From Diaporthe sp. PMI_573 (taxonomy: Eukaryota; Ascomycota; Sordariomycetes; Diaporthales; Diaporthaceae), in NCBI GenBank assembly GCA_021399435.1, contig JAJTUP010000001.1:2232001-2296000 (forward strand): a DNA stretch of 64,000 nucleotides. Reading direction: 5' to 3'. Each line of letters starts with the position of its first letter. Positions within the stretch are counted from its first letter, which is position 1. Of the stretch, positions 31,901 to 43,803 are shown piece by piece. A program made the position numbers and the translations under genes. The notes beneath the pieces were generated by a model. The model made no database searches, had not been told where the DNA came from, and worked only from the letters and a program-made list of their open reading frames with translations.

Positions 31901-34900
31901 TCACTCCTTAGACGCCTCAACAGCCTCTTCCTCAACCTCATTCATGTTGCCGGAAGGTCCTTTCTTCGTCGTGCCGTCGGCCTCATGTCCTGACCCCTGC
32001 CGGAGGCTGTTGGTCCTCTGCCTCCTGCTAATCATCCCCGGGTAGATGCGCGGCTCGCTCCCCGACAAGGACGCGTCCATCATCCCGTCTATCGGCCACG
32101 AAGCTGCGGACTGGACGGCACCGGACGTGGGCGGCGAGGGCGCGGAAGTTGGCTGCTGCAGGGGCGCCGCCACGGCGGGTGAAGACGTCGGTGCCGCCCT
32201 CTTTGACTGTAGGTGCGCCGGTGTCTGCACATCCCCCAGGTTGAGGCTGCTCTTCAGGATTGTGGCCGGCGACTTGGGGACTGCCGAGGCCGTACCACTA
32301 TGCGCGGCCGTGGCCGAGTCGGCCGAGGCGTCTGCCGCGTACGAGGTGTACATCTCGACCCTAATTTAGGGTTCTGGTTAGCTTTCGGACTTCACGAGCC
32401 AAGTCACGAGGGAGGTGAACTTACATCTGTTGTTCCTCGAGCAGGGTGCGGTATCGGAACTCCTCCCTCCTGTCGGGCACGTTGGTCTTGACCATGGTGT
32501 TGCCCCTGAACCCGGGCTTCAGGAAGTTGGGGCCGAGCCAGTGCTGCTTGATCGAGTGCTCAAACCCGCTCTGCTTGACCGAGTTCTTGGCGAGCTCGCA
32601 CATGTCGATGGCGCTGAGCTTGTAGATCTGCGCCGCCACGGCGTACTCCTCCATCAGCGGCTCCTTGGTGTAGGCGAACTGCAGGGGGTCGTCCGTGGAC
32701 AGGGACACGTTCAGGCCGCGCTTGAAGTACTGGTGGAACGGGTTTCGCTCCAGCGCCAGGAACAGCGCGTTGTTGCTGAGCGGAGACATGGCCACGCCGA
32801 TCTGTTCGAGGTAGAAAATGTACTGCAGCAGAGGCACCTTGCGCAGCAGCAGGCCGTGGCTGATGCTGTGGGCGCATTGGGCAGCCACCGCGAGATGCTC
32901 CACGTCACCGGCCTCGCCGCAGTGCGGCCGGATGACGAACGTGTTAAAGCCGCGCTGCTTTCTCCAGAAGTTGAGCGAAGTGAGGTTGGCAAATATGTAG
33001 TAGATCCAGTAGCTGTAGGGCGGGTTCTGCTTCGTGTCCCAGACCCGGGGCACGGGGTACTTCCTGAACAGGCGCCGCTCGACCTTGCTCTCGTCGTCGA
33101 CACTGTCGATGCCGACCACCCTCTGGAGAAAGACGTGGAGTTTGGGGTGGCTTTGGGGGTCTTTAGTGACCTCATAGAGAGGCTCGAATATGTTCTTGAC
33201 GATCTGCTCAAATGTCTCCATGGTGCCGCTCGCCTTGTACACGTCGTACAGGCGGGGGATCTGTATGAGCCAGCGGACGTTGTGAGAGTAGAGCTTGTTG
33301 TCGACAACCCACGCGGCGAGCTTGTCCCACTCGTCCATCGACCGGCCATAGATCGAGATACGCCACTCAACGACCTGATACTTACTGGACTCCAGATCCG
33401 CAATGACCTCCTTGGTAATTTCTGCAAGGTAGCGGCCCTTGATCAGGTTGTCTGTCTTCAGGAAGATGGTACGCAGGCGAGATTCCCCGATGGGGTTGTA
33501 TTTCAGATTGAACTTGTCGAATCGATGGAACGAGTCGGTGTGTGCGTGCATGTCCAGGGTATCGATACTGAGATCGTACGCCGTCAAGTTGATACTCTCG
33601 AAAACCTCTCGCAAGGTGAGATATTTGCCGTCTCTGTGCAGCACCACCTCGTCTGGTGACTTCTTCATCTTGCTCTTGATAAAGCGGAGGAGATGCTTTT
33701 GGTTCATGCAGGCCGAGTGGTGCACGTGGGTATCGACCTTTCGAACGTTGTAGAAATCACGATGTGGCACCTTTTTGGTGTCCGCAGTCTCTTGATACTC
33801 GTTCAAGAGGGCGTAGAGGTTGTACTTCCCCTCCAGGTACTGCAGCCGGCGGAAAGCGAAACTCTTCGATGGGCCATCAGATGATACTGACAAAATTACA
33901 TCGAGGTCAACGTAATATTCCTTGATAGTCGGGACGTTGACAGCCGGCGTATCGGCTGCTTCGGCTGCCTCGTTCTCGAAGACCTGGTATACTCCATTGG
34001 CATCGAGTCCATAGGTCATCTCGCTGGGACCTGGCAGAGGATCCAGGTCGGCCATGTCGAAGTCCGACCCGATGTCCTCGCCGAGCTTGCGTCTCTTCTT
34101 GGGAGTCTGGGCTGCTGATGGGTCAGCCGGCAGAGTCGTGCTGTTCGTCATGCTGTTTGGTGCATTGCTTCCGTGCGCGGCCTTGTCTTGGTCGCCCACC
34201 CAGACTGGCTGGGGCGGAGGCGGGTAGATTGGCCAGTTTGGATCGTCCTTGGGATTGTCTGTCGGCCCCTGGAGGGAGAGGCGAATGTACTTGTGACGAA
34301 TGTCGAGGATCTTCTGGACATTTTTCAGGATGGCGCTTAGCTCAGCCGTGACCGAGGCATCAGCGCCGACATAGGAGGCACTACCGATCCCATGAGGAGC
34401 TCCCGTGCTCATCTCCAACTGAGCCTGGTAAACAGCATCTTGAGCACTGACGCCTAGTGCACTGGGCACCCTGTGGAATTCTGAGTGACCCTCGGGGTGG
34501 CTGCGGTTACTGGGCATGGAGAAGTGGGTGGTGTCTTTCTTAGAGCCACTACCATAGACACTCTCACCGCCAATGGGCGAGCCGTTCTGAGGCCACGCAG
34601 CGGCCGGGAGGTCGTACGTCGAGCCGAGAGCCCTCTCGAGAGATGCTCCCGCTCCTCCGTGGGAGATGACCGGGCTGCCATGGATACTGCCGTCGTACAC
34701 GGAAGAACCCCAAGGCTGGCCGGCACCCTTCTGGTGGTCGAGCTGGCTGCGCTGGTAGAAGAGTTTTGCGTCGTGCTGTGTCATCTGGCGCTCTGCCACC
34801 GGGTCGTAGAAGGCCGTTTTCTTAGGCATGTCTCGAGGGAGTAGACCCTCCTCGTCTTCCTCCTCTTCTCCGTCGTCGGGGGTGCTCTTGGAAGTTGCCT

Positions 34901-35140
34901 GCCCAGGCTGGCCCTCGACTGAATCTGGGCTGGCACTCTGGAATGTAGCAGTGTCGTCCTCCCCGTCGGACTCTTGAGCCAGAGACATGACGGTAGAGTT
35001 GAGCTCGGGGGACGTCGAGGCTGAGGTGGGGTCCTCGACAAAGGAGTGGTCTGAGACACGACAAGTGTAATTGATCAGTCATTGGCATACATGTCAAGAT
35101 GGTCCGTTGAGCGAGCCGCGGGGCGAGACATACCGGCCAT
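31901..35140 (-). CDS. AMD1: AMP deaminase
   Basis: Three exons (35140-35134, 35050-32425, 32360-31901) give 1030 aa. The first exon is only 7 nt, ATGGCCG, before a GTATGT donor. It joins in phase to DHSFVEDPTSAS; the alternative is an internal ATG at residue 24. The adenosine/AMP deaminase domain spans about residues 340-870: metal-ligand motif THVHHSACMNQKHLLRF near 443, SLSTDDPLQF with the catalytic acidic pair near 785, and RPHCGEAGDVEHLAVA between. The enzyme deaminates AMP to IMP in the cytosol (EC 3.5.4.6), balancing adenylate pools. About 150 residues beyond the catalytic part, encoded by exon 3, are Ser/Pro-rich and probably disordered. The N-terminal 330 residues are variable, as in other AMP deaminases. 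Confidence 0.95.
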
Positions 35141-35804
35141 CTTCTCTCCCTCTGCGACTTTCCGTCGGCGCTTGAAAATAGAAAGAGAAGGACGGCCAAC
35201 ACAGTTTCGGCTAGCCGCACGTGGGTGACTCGACGGGGTTATAACGGTCGAGGGTAGCAGTGCCGCGCCTTTGCGTCGCGGAGTCCCCCGCTGGAATTTT
35301 GAAGGGAAGCCTCGCCCGGTCCCCGAGCTTGTCGGCAGTACCCAGCTGCATCCCAGTCAGCCGGGGGCACCTGAGCGCAGGGGCCTGGCCGTATGACGCA
35401 CGGCGCCTATACGCGGGTAACGGCCGAACCAATTGTACCCTCGAGTCACTCCAGGGGCCGCCTGGCCGTTTCCGCTGTGTGCTCCCACAGGATCTGCCAC
35501 GGCCTGCAGGCGCATTTGGGCATCTCTGAAAGTTTAAATGTCCATGTGCCAGTCACTGCATAATTTAGGCTAAGCCGTTGTGACGAGGCCGGGGACAACA
35601 CTAGTAGACATCTAGAGACTACCGGCAGTCAGCTGATCAAAGTGACTTGCTTGCACCAAAAGAGCGAGACTTGTAATCAGGGTCACCCAAACACATGTAG
35701 ATTTGCATATTGGGCCTGAATAGGAGAGACCAATGTCCCTCCAGCGCTACCTATATGAGCCCATCTCCCAAGACTTTTGCCACGGCACCGTCTTGCGAGA
35801 CGCG
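35141..35804. other. Intergenic region upstream of AMP deaminase
   Basis: 664 bp between the AMP deaminase start and the stop of the transporter gene, both minus strand. It should contain the AMP deaminase promoter and the transporter 3' UTR. No gene seen. Confidence 0.6.
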
Positions 35805-37205
35805 TCAACCAATCTTGGTCGTCCTGGGCTTGGGGGCCACCTTCTTGCCCGAGTCAAGCGAGTACAGACCTCCGGCAAAGAACACGATGCAAGCACCAAG
35901 CAGCGTGCCTGTGGCCAGCTGGTTCCCAAAAAGCCAGATACTGAGCAGAAGGCTCACCAGCTTGCGGATGTTCAGGACGATGGTCACGGTCAGCGCAGTG
36001 GACGCGGCCGCGAGCAGGTTGACGCCACGGATGCAGGCATACTGCGTGAAGACGTTCATGGCCAGGTAGAACACCTGACTTGGAATATAGATCCTGTCGA
36101 TGCCACGTTGGACGTTATCCGGTAACTTCTCAATTCCAAAGATATCCGCGATCGGAAGAGGCAGCGGAGGGCTGCTTGCCAGCTTGTTGTACTGCCTCCA
36201 CATGGATGGCATGAACGGGATGAAGAGCGGCAGGGAGAGTAGGTGCGAGTAGAACAGGTTCTCTTTCCACTGCGGACCGTACTTCCGGTATGTGTCCTCG
36301 GTATACAGGCCCATGATCGCGGAGGCGACCTGAGCAGCGAAGAGGATGGCGAGGCCGGTGTTGAAGCTCTGCGAGCTTCCTGGTTTCTCTTCCGTGTTTC
36401 CCTGTGGCACATCTGTCAGCTTGACTATGATGTGCTCCCTCGACACAACGCGCCGCTTCTCCTACCTTAGTCTGCGCGTCTGACCAAGCGGCGGTTATGA
36501 CACCGACCGTGAGAAGCATGACAGCTGTGAACTGTAGACGGGAATATGTCTTGCCCCAGATTTTCCCCGCGATCATGGTCGTTATGCTCCCTCCGGACCT
36601 GAGGATGATGTGCACGGGAACGGAGATATCGTAGCTGAAGGCATGGTTGTTCAACGTGTTGATGCTGAAGAAGAGCACGATGTTGATCAGCCAACGACGT
36701 ATGGGCACCTTGTTCGGTCGTAGGAAGAACGGAGGCCGCGTCTCGTCGAACTGAGAGATGTAGCCGGTAACGGCGACGAAGAGGAACTGGACAAAGGTCA
36801 GGAGAGTGCCGCTGGCGGGCTCAACCCTAGACAAGAGAAAGACACTCAGGTCAGCAACCCTGCTCCAGCGAGCATCAACGGCGATCAGGCCGCACGGCGC
36901 GCGGGCGAGACTGACTTGATGATAGCCTCCAGGGCAAAGACGTTGGAACAGCACCCCCCAAAGATCAGGAGCAGCATGGCACCGACGGTGAGCCATTGCG
37001 GGATGGTCTCGATGAAGATGCGGCCCAGCATGCCCATGATCTTGGAGGACATTGGACGCTCGTCGTCAATGCCATGGATTTGGGCCTTCTCCAGCGAGGG
37101 AGCGGCGTTGATCACTCGGGGGGTCATGGGCGCGGAGGCAGCCGCATGATGCTGGGCTTTCTGGAGGGAGGTTTGTCGTCGTCGGGGAGGGCGGGAGGTC
37201 GTCAT
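35805..37205 (-). CDS. UDP-N-acetylglucosamine/nucleotide-sugar transporter, YEA4/SLC35B4 family
   Basis: Three exons (37205-36916, 36826-36466, 36401-35805) give 415 aa. After a 60-residue hydrophilic N-terminus come about ten hydrophobic helices. Diagnostic blocks are GGCCSNVFALEAIIK, LLTFVQFLFVA, NNHAFSYDISVPVHIILRSGG and, near the end, LNIRKLVSLLLSIWLFGN. This is the UAA/SLC35B pattern, closest to YEA4/SLC35B4. Yeast Yea4 brings UDP-GlcNAc into the ER lumen for chitin synthesis; SLC35B4 also handles UDP-xylose. Substrate here is inferred from family only. The last residues, KKVAPKPRTTKIG, give a Lys-rich cytosolic tail compatible with ER or Golgi location. Confidence 0.88.
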
Positions 37206-40200
37206 TTACACGGTTTAGAAGGTTGGCACACCCTCTTTTTTTTTTGTCCTCCGCGACGGGCCGGGAAGAAAAGAGAAACGCGAAACGTGTCCTGTCAAAC
37301 TCCCAAGGGGGGGTTGCCGAGAAGCATCAGAGTCAGTCCTGTCGCGGCTGAGAGGCATGCGCTGATCAATGCAATGCGCTTGGAGCTGTAAGGCCGGTGC
37401 CTGTTGTGGCGTTCGGTAGATCAGTCTACCTTGTGTATACGTGGCGCGATGCGAGGAGCAAGGGAGTCTGAGCTGTGACCAAAAAGCATAGGTACCCTTG
37501 ACCTTGGAAGACAATTATACCACAGTATAAAAAGCTAAGGAAATTGGGGCGCCTGGGCGCGGACAACAGTACACAAGAAGTGGTTTCAAGCTGAGGGCAG
37601 CCAGCTTGATCTGATGTGAGTGTATTGTTGTTAGTGTGGCTAGCTCCGAGCTCGTGGAGACTCGAAAAGTTCTGGGGTCTCTCGCGATTTGTTCCTGAGC
37701 CTCGCCAGCGTGCCTGGTGGCCCCTGCCGTCAATGCAGGTTCTGGCCTTTACCACGGCCAAGACAATCGTAATGCCGCTAATCGCCCACGGGCCCAGGGG
37801 TCTTCCCGCCTTGCCGCTTCCCACCAACCACCCACCCGCCTGCCCGTCCTCCGGCCGCCCCTGCCCCGCAGCCACACCCACACCAAAGAGGACCAAACGG
37901 GTGCTCCTGCCGAAACCAACAGTCAAGAGGGACAACCATCAGCAAGGTTCGGCCGTCCTTAGGTTGCTTTCCCACAGGGCTAGAAGGATGCGGGTACCTG
38001 CAAATGCATCTAAAACGCCGAGATGGGATGAATTCATTACACAACAATGGGGCAGGCTGATCCCCACACTCTTGCGGCTGCCACCCATCAGCTCTTCCCT
38101 CGGATATCGAATATACTTGGGTATGGTGCTTTCTCCTTTTACTGAAGCGACAGGATGCTGCGCCTGCTGTGACGTATCATGCCGTGGATGAACGGCACAA
38201 TGCAATCGCCGTCTTTAGCAGCAACGGGGGCAGGCAGTTCTACTTGTGTTTCTCACCAAAAACTTTTAGGGCAAAATCACGATTGCACACTACACTAATA
38301 ATCTACAAAGTCATGCTCTTCGAAGACGTCTTGGGCGGTATTTCTCTGCTAGTATTGTACACATAGACTACACGACTGTGCGCCGGAACACGCAACACTT
38401 TGACAGACGGGAATACCCTCAAGTGCCTCAATTAGTCCCAGAAGGACAATGACACCACAAGAACAGGCTGCACCATCTACCCCAATCTCGCAGGATGATG
38501 GAGGCCCATCCATAGCGATCTGTTGCCTTGATGGTGGTCTTCTATCCCTCTCGAGCGTCCTCGACCAAGCATCCCACCTTTCGAGAGAATTGGATCGAAC
38601 GTAATATCACAATGGCTCTAGGACCAAGGCCCGAGGGCCCCTCATTTCAGTATTATCCTGCGGGGCCAAATGTTGAACCCAAGGTTTCCTCCCATCCCAG
38701 CGACATTGGACGCACTTGGACCTGCTCCACAGATTTCAATCTGGGTACGCACTGTGGTGTAATGCATCTTGGTGGTGGTGGGCGGCGGGGCTCGGGCCGA
38801 GCCGAGCGAAAGAATCCCCTCCCCCTTCCTGCAAGACACTCAACAGCCGGGTACACACATTCTCTCTCTTGTGTAGATCGTCAATCAACTCCACCTTATC
38901 TTGGAGAGCTTGGTTCCGGTAGCCGGAAAACGACACTTGCGTGGTATTTAGAACCCTGGGCGGACCATCCTGCCATTGTCCACGCATAGAAGTTTGCCCC
39001 GCAGACGTCATTTGAATAAAACCAAGGGACTCCTATGCATCTCATAACCCCTCCTCCTGATTCCTCCTCCCATATGATATACAGTGAGACTAATTAACGT
39101 GCAGCTTTCCAGGGCAGTATATATGTTTCGGCCATTCACAACAAAAAGGAGACTCTGAGATGATAATCCATGACTTTGTCCCCCCATCAGTGCCGCGATT
39201 CGAAACAGTCTGGAATGTGTGAAGGTGACACAGGCTGAACCCTGAGGCCCACACAGCTCGGGGCTTATTCCGCCCTTGGGGGCCTCCCTACGACCTTGTG
39301 CTGTTCTATACAAAGAAGCAGAGGTATCACTCATAGCAATAGGTGGTTTTCAGTCTCAACAGACTGCGAGCGGAGATCCTAAGTTTCAACCCGAAACAAA
39401 TTCAAGCTGAGCCTGAGACTAATCCTCTCGTTCCCTTCACTCTCAAGTATGCTCACTGAGCATTACCATGCAGCCTTGCTTGGAGCATCAAGTCTGATGG
39501 CTCGCCTTTCAGGTCAACAAAGGGCCATTCTACTCGCACACCGCCCCCGTAACAGCTTTAGATACTACTGCAACTTACATCGTTGCACCCTCTGTCAATA
39601 TCCCTAAAGCTTTCGTCATGCACTCTTGTCTCTCAGCCTCGCTGGCCCAGAATTAGGGCGACAGCTTGAACCTTGCCGGGATGTATCCATAACTTTCCTA
39701 CGTTATCTCTACATGTGGGACCAAGAAGGAGATGTGCTTAAATGCTACCAAATGAGGCGACAATCAACCTAGAAAGCACTGTCTCAGTCACAGGAGGAAA
39801 ACATCCTTCTCAATCTAATCATGTCTCTTATCTGTCTGGGCCGAGGGTGGTCTCTATGCCAAACAACTTGTTTGCCTTCCCTCCACTCTAATGCATTTAT
39901 CTCGACATCCTCCACCACCACCATACTACCCCCATGGTGTCTTACCGGCTCGCCTCCAATGCGCCCTCTCAAGTTCAGTGAGCGGAGATGTCCCCACCTC
40001 CGCCCAATCCTCCACAATTTGTGATGTGTGACAAATCCCCGACAGACACGGCCCAAGCCACCGTCAAGCTTGAGTCCTCCTGTCGCAAGACTCATGAATG
40101 CATGCGGTCCAAGTGCGACGTAAAGTCGGGACGCCAAAATGCGAGGATATCCCTGCAAGAGCCCCAAAGGGCAGGAAACGACCAGGGTGGATGCCAGGCC

Positions 40201-40246
40201 CACACGACAGCTGCCCTCGACGACGATGATTATGCGCGGTAGCCGT
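37206..40246. other. 3.0-kb region without a convincing gene
   Basis: Between the transporter start and the PP2A-B stop, both minus strand. It holds the transporter promoter (with a T9 run near 37236) and the PP2A-B 3' UTR. The ORFs (37616-38191, 38528-38989, 39784-40299) overlap on both strands, lack domains and change composition along their length. I see no tRNA or transposon. The stretch 38160-39800 is AT-richer than coding DNA but not extreme enough to suggest RIP. Confidence 0.5.
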
Positions 40247-42082
40247 CTACAGGGCTGAGAACACAAACAGCTGCGTCGGCAGGTTAGCAAAGGCCTCATT
40301 GTAACCCGAGGGTCAGTCTTACATTGTTGGTGGCCGCAATGGCGATGCTGTCCTCGAATGGATGCCAGCTCATATGCAAGATCTTCTTGTTGAAGTCGAT
40401 CTGGTCCGCGTCCGTCTCCTTGCGCATCCTCTGTCCTGCTCCAGCCGGGCTGCCAGCACGGGACCCGTTCTTCTTACCGCCATTAGCGGTAGGGCTCGTA
40501 GACGAGTTGATCGGCGTTGGCACGCCTACTTTCTTAGCCTTGAATGCCGACTTGTCTGCCTGTAATACGACCTCGACCTCCTTCTCCGGGTCGGATGGGT
40601 AGATCATGAAGTTGTTGTTGTAGCTTCCTGTCATGACATTCTTGGAATCGCCCGAGAAGACAACCTCAAACTTGTCGAAAATGCTGTCGTTCTCATAGGT
40701 GTCACACAGCCTTGGTCGGAGGTGCTCGTGGATGGGGATCGTCTTGACTGGCTGCCTCTCCATGTTGACGTCCCAGATCTTGACCGTCAGGTAGTCTCTT
40801 GACAGGATGTACCGTCCATCGTACGAAAACCTAACGTCCGAAATCGATGAGATGATCTCCGAGAAGAAGGACCTTGCGGAAGGGTCCTCCTCTTGCTCGA
40901 ACACTGTGCAACGTACGTCAATCAATCTCCTGGGCCCTCTCAGACTCACGGGGCGGTGACTTACATTTGGCGTGTTGGTCGCAGAGGGCACTCTCACGCA
41001 TGTCTGCCAGCTTGATCGTGCCCTTGGAACTAGCGTACATGAACCAGTTGCAGCTCATCGGGTGGAATTCGGCGGCTGTGATGACCTCGGTGAGCTCTTC
41101 CATATTCGCAGGCTTGATATCCACAATGTTGAAACTTTGGTCTTGGATGTTAAGGTTCCAGAGGTTTATGCGGAGATCGTCACTGCTGATAAATGTCTCG
41201 CCATCGCTGTTGACCGATATGCTGTTGATGTGGTAGGCGTGGGCGTTGGCATAAGTCTTCCGCGGTACGGCGGCCACTACTGTGTCATGGTGGGTCAGGC
41301 GAGGCAGCTTGAGGTCGGACGCATTCTTGATGACACTTGGCAGAGCTCGCGGACCGCCACCGCCGGCGCCGGCGATGTTCCCGGGCGTGGCCTCGTTGGA
41401 CAAGTTGTTCTCGGCCACCACCTTAAGGGACTTCTCGAAAACCTTCCACAGCTTGATCGTCTTGTCGTTCGTAGAGAGGAGGTAGTGGGAAGCATTTTGT
41501 CGCCGACACCACTTGATCTTGTTGATCTTCTCTTCGATTTCGAGGGACTTGAGGTAATCGAACTCGGGTTCGTGAGATTGGAACTCGGTGTGGAATTTGT
41601 ACTCGCAGGTTTTTTTCTGCTCGACATGTCAGGCACGTCCCGCAGCAGCACTGTGATTGCCGTCGCGGCGGAGCCGACTACTCACTGTTTCGTTGCGCTC
41701 GAACAGGACAACTCGTCCACCCTTATCACCGGTTGCCAGGTAGTTTCCTGTATGGTCGAACTCAACGGTAGATATGATGTCCGCTGGCCTCAAGTCAGCG
41801 TGGTCATCCTGGGAGGGGAGGAAGGGTATATCCCCCGAGGAGTGTCCATACCCTCCGTGATATCCTCAACGTCCCCCTTATCTCCGAAGCACCTGGCGGG
41901 CAAGCTACGTCAGCAACGTGGGTATCATAAGATCCGCAGGTCAAGCGGTGGCGGAGGCGGGCAGCAACCGGGCCCGGGACTGAGCACATGGCAGCGTGCC
42001 GCCGGGAGAGCGGAGCAGCGGCGTGGATCAGAACATACTGGGTGAACTTCCATGTCGGCGAGCCTGGTTCAGCATCTACCAT
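40247..42082 (-). CDS. CDC55: Protein phosphatase 2A regulatory subunit B (PR55/CDC55)
   Basis: Six exons (42082-42039, 41892-41852, 41783-41686, 41616-40965, 40903-40323, 40270-40247) give 479 aa with consistent phases. The exons are small at both ends, down to 24 nt (LFVFSAL and stop). Typical PR55 blocks: [37 protein letters not shown]-type [82 protein letters not shown]. These form a seven-bladed WD40 propeller. The subunit directs the PP2A core to substrates in mitotic exit, morphogenesis and stress signalling. A Ser/Gly-rich insert at about residues 405-445 is the only irregular part. It is divergent from the gene at 43804. Confidence 0.94.
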
Positions 42083-43803
42083 CGTTGCGGGTCGAGGAGG
42101 TGTAGGCGAAGGTCGGCCTTCACGCTACGACGGGACGTTGGCAGAGGGGGCACGACAGGTGTGGGCGGGGTCAGGTTCGTCGTATAGATTAGGTGGATGG
42201 GAGGGTCGTCCGTGTGGATACTCGATGCAATTGTTGAGCCGATATGGTGGTCGAAGAGATGGGAGGGCAAGGATGGGGTCGTTGCTAGGTGTAGAGCTAA
42301 GGTAGGTGAGTATTGGAAATGCAGAAAGAGCCTCAAGCCGGGCAGGGCAGGGCAGGCAGGGCAGGGCAGCGACTGTGGAGGAGCAGACAAGCTCCTGCTG
42401 GGCTTGGCTGACAAGGTGTCCAAGGCCCGGTCTGAGGCAGAGAGGCAGAGAGGGCAGAGAGCTACTGTTTAGGGTTGCGGTAAGATGCAAGGTTGGTGCG
42501 TCCCTGGTTGCTGCTGCTGCTGCTGCTGCTGCTTCACGCGACACACGGTTTCTTGTTGCGTGTTGCTTGTTGCGGCGGTCACAAAGAAGGGGAGCGGCAA
42601 CTGGGGGGCAACAGAGAAAGTGGGCAAGGCAGGCAGAGCCTGAGGCGAGGGCAGGGCGACAGGAGGGCGAGGTGAGGCGAGGCGAGGCAAAAGAGACACC
42701 CACCATAGACAGGAGACGGGCCCGAGAGGACTGCAAGATGCGGGAACCAACCTTGGAAGCAATCAGGATGGTTTTGGTGACGATGATGCGGGGTATCTGA
42801 GAAGGGATTGTGATGAAAAGGAGGCGAAGATGTCACCGAGGAAGGGCTTTGATGCGGAACGGGGCGCTTTTACTCTGAGCTGCTTTGCTGTACCGTGCTG
42901 GGTGTGTGGTGTGGTGTGCTGGGCCTTGGGTCCTGTGGGTGGGTTGGTGCTGGCAATGGGGACCTGAGCCTGAAATGGGGGCTCGGTGTTGGTCCTGCGA
43001 GGTGGGCCTTTTTCCCTAGGCCGGGTTTTTTCAGACGCCAGGCCAGCGGTGGGTGACGGTGACTACCCCTCCTCCGCAGGACCTGACCTCAGCTTGTCTC
43101 GGTGGCCCTAGGCACAGTCCATGGGTGACGTCCAGGCGCCCCCAGTCAGCCTCTTCCGAGGTTCAACCCGTGACCGCAGGTACAACCGTAATACAACCGT
43201 AACTGCATGAAATACACCTATCGCGCTTTCCCCTACGTGACATGCATGGAAAGCAACCATAAGCCCCTTCACTTATTGGCCCAAGATTTGCTGTCTGGCG
43301 CTGAGTCCAGAGCGCCGGGTCAAGATCCAACCTAGCATATCGCAATCAGGGGACATGGAGAACAGAGCGGTCTAGATCGAACAATCCGTACATTGCCCTG
43401 GACTGTTCAACCGAGGATGTTCCTGCAAAGTCCGGTTCTGAGCACAATAGACAAAGGACGTCCCACTCACCCGACCCTCTGCAAGCCAGATCATTTGCAT
43501 GGCAATGATATGCATATTTGACCCTAGCCCCGAGCCAAGCCTTACACTCATCTTATGTTGCTGCCAGCCCACTTCGCCGGCTCGCACATGTCAACTTGCT
43601 CGTCGATTATCCTTGCCTTCCACTGTCATAACCCTCCTCTTCTCCATCTCAGTCCTCTGCTCTCTTGTCAAGTGACTTCGAGAACCAGGAAAGTAGTCAC
43701 ACCACATTGACTCATTCTGGTCGGCTCCTTTCGTTGGAATCATACCAGGCCAACCTCAAGGGATAGATTTGCACTCACAATTCATCCTCGGGTCGTGTGC
43801 ACA
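42083..43803. other. 1.7-kb divergent intergenic region
   Basis: The promoter region for PP2A-B (minus) and the unrecognised gene at 43804 (plus). It carries a GCT repeat, several AGGGCAGGGCAGG-like G-rich runs at about 42345-42375 and 42650-42690, and no gene. CT-rich sequence at 43615-43670 would suit a core promoter or leader for the plus-strand gene. Confidence 0.55.
42510..42533. repeat. (GCT)8 trinucleotide repeat
   Basis: Eight perfect GCT units about 430 bp upstream of the PP2A-B start codon. No coding frame across it is supported, so it probably lies in leader or promoter DNA. Confidence 0.85.

Noticed and set aside
32415..33659. 414-codon plus-strand ORF over AMP deaminase
   Set aside because: Antisense shadow of a strongly conserved exon; the sense strand carries the catalytic motifs.
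37206..40246. RIP-mutated transposon in the 3-kb gap
   Set aside because: The AT content is only moderately raised, TpA is not obviously enriched, and no transposase-like or LTR-like sequence is present.
40972..42045. 357-codon plus-strand ORF over PP2A-B
   Set aside because: Antisense to several verified exons and introns of the B subunit; it crosses their splice sites.
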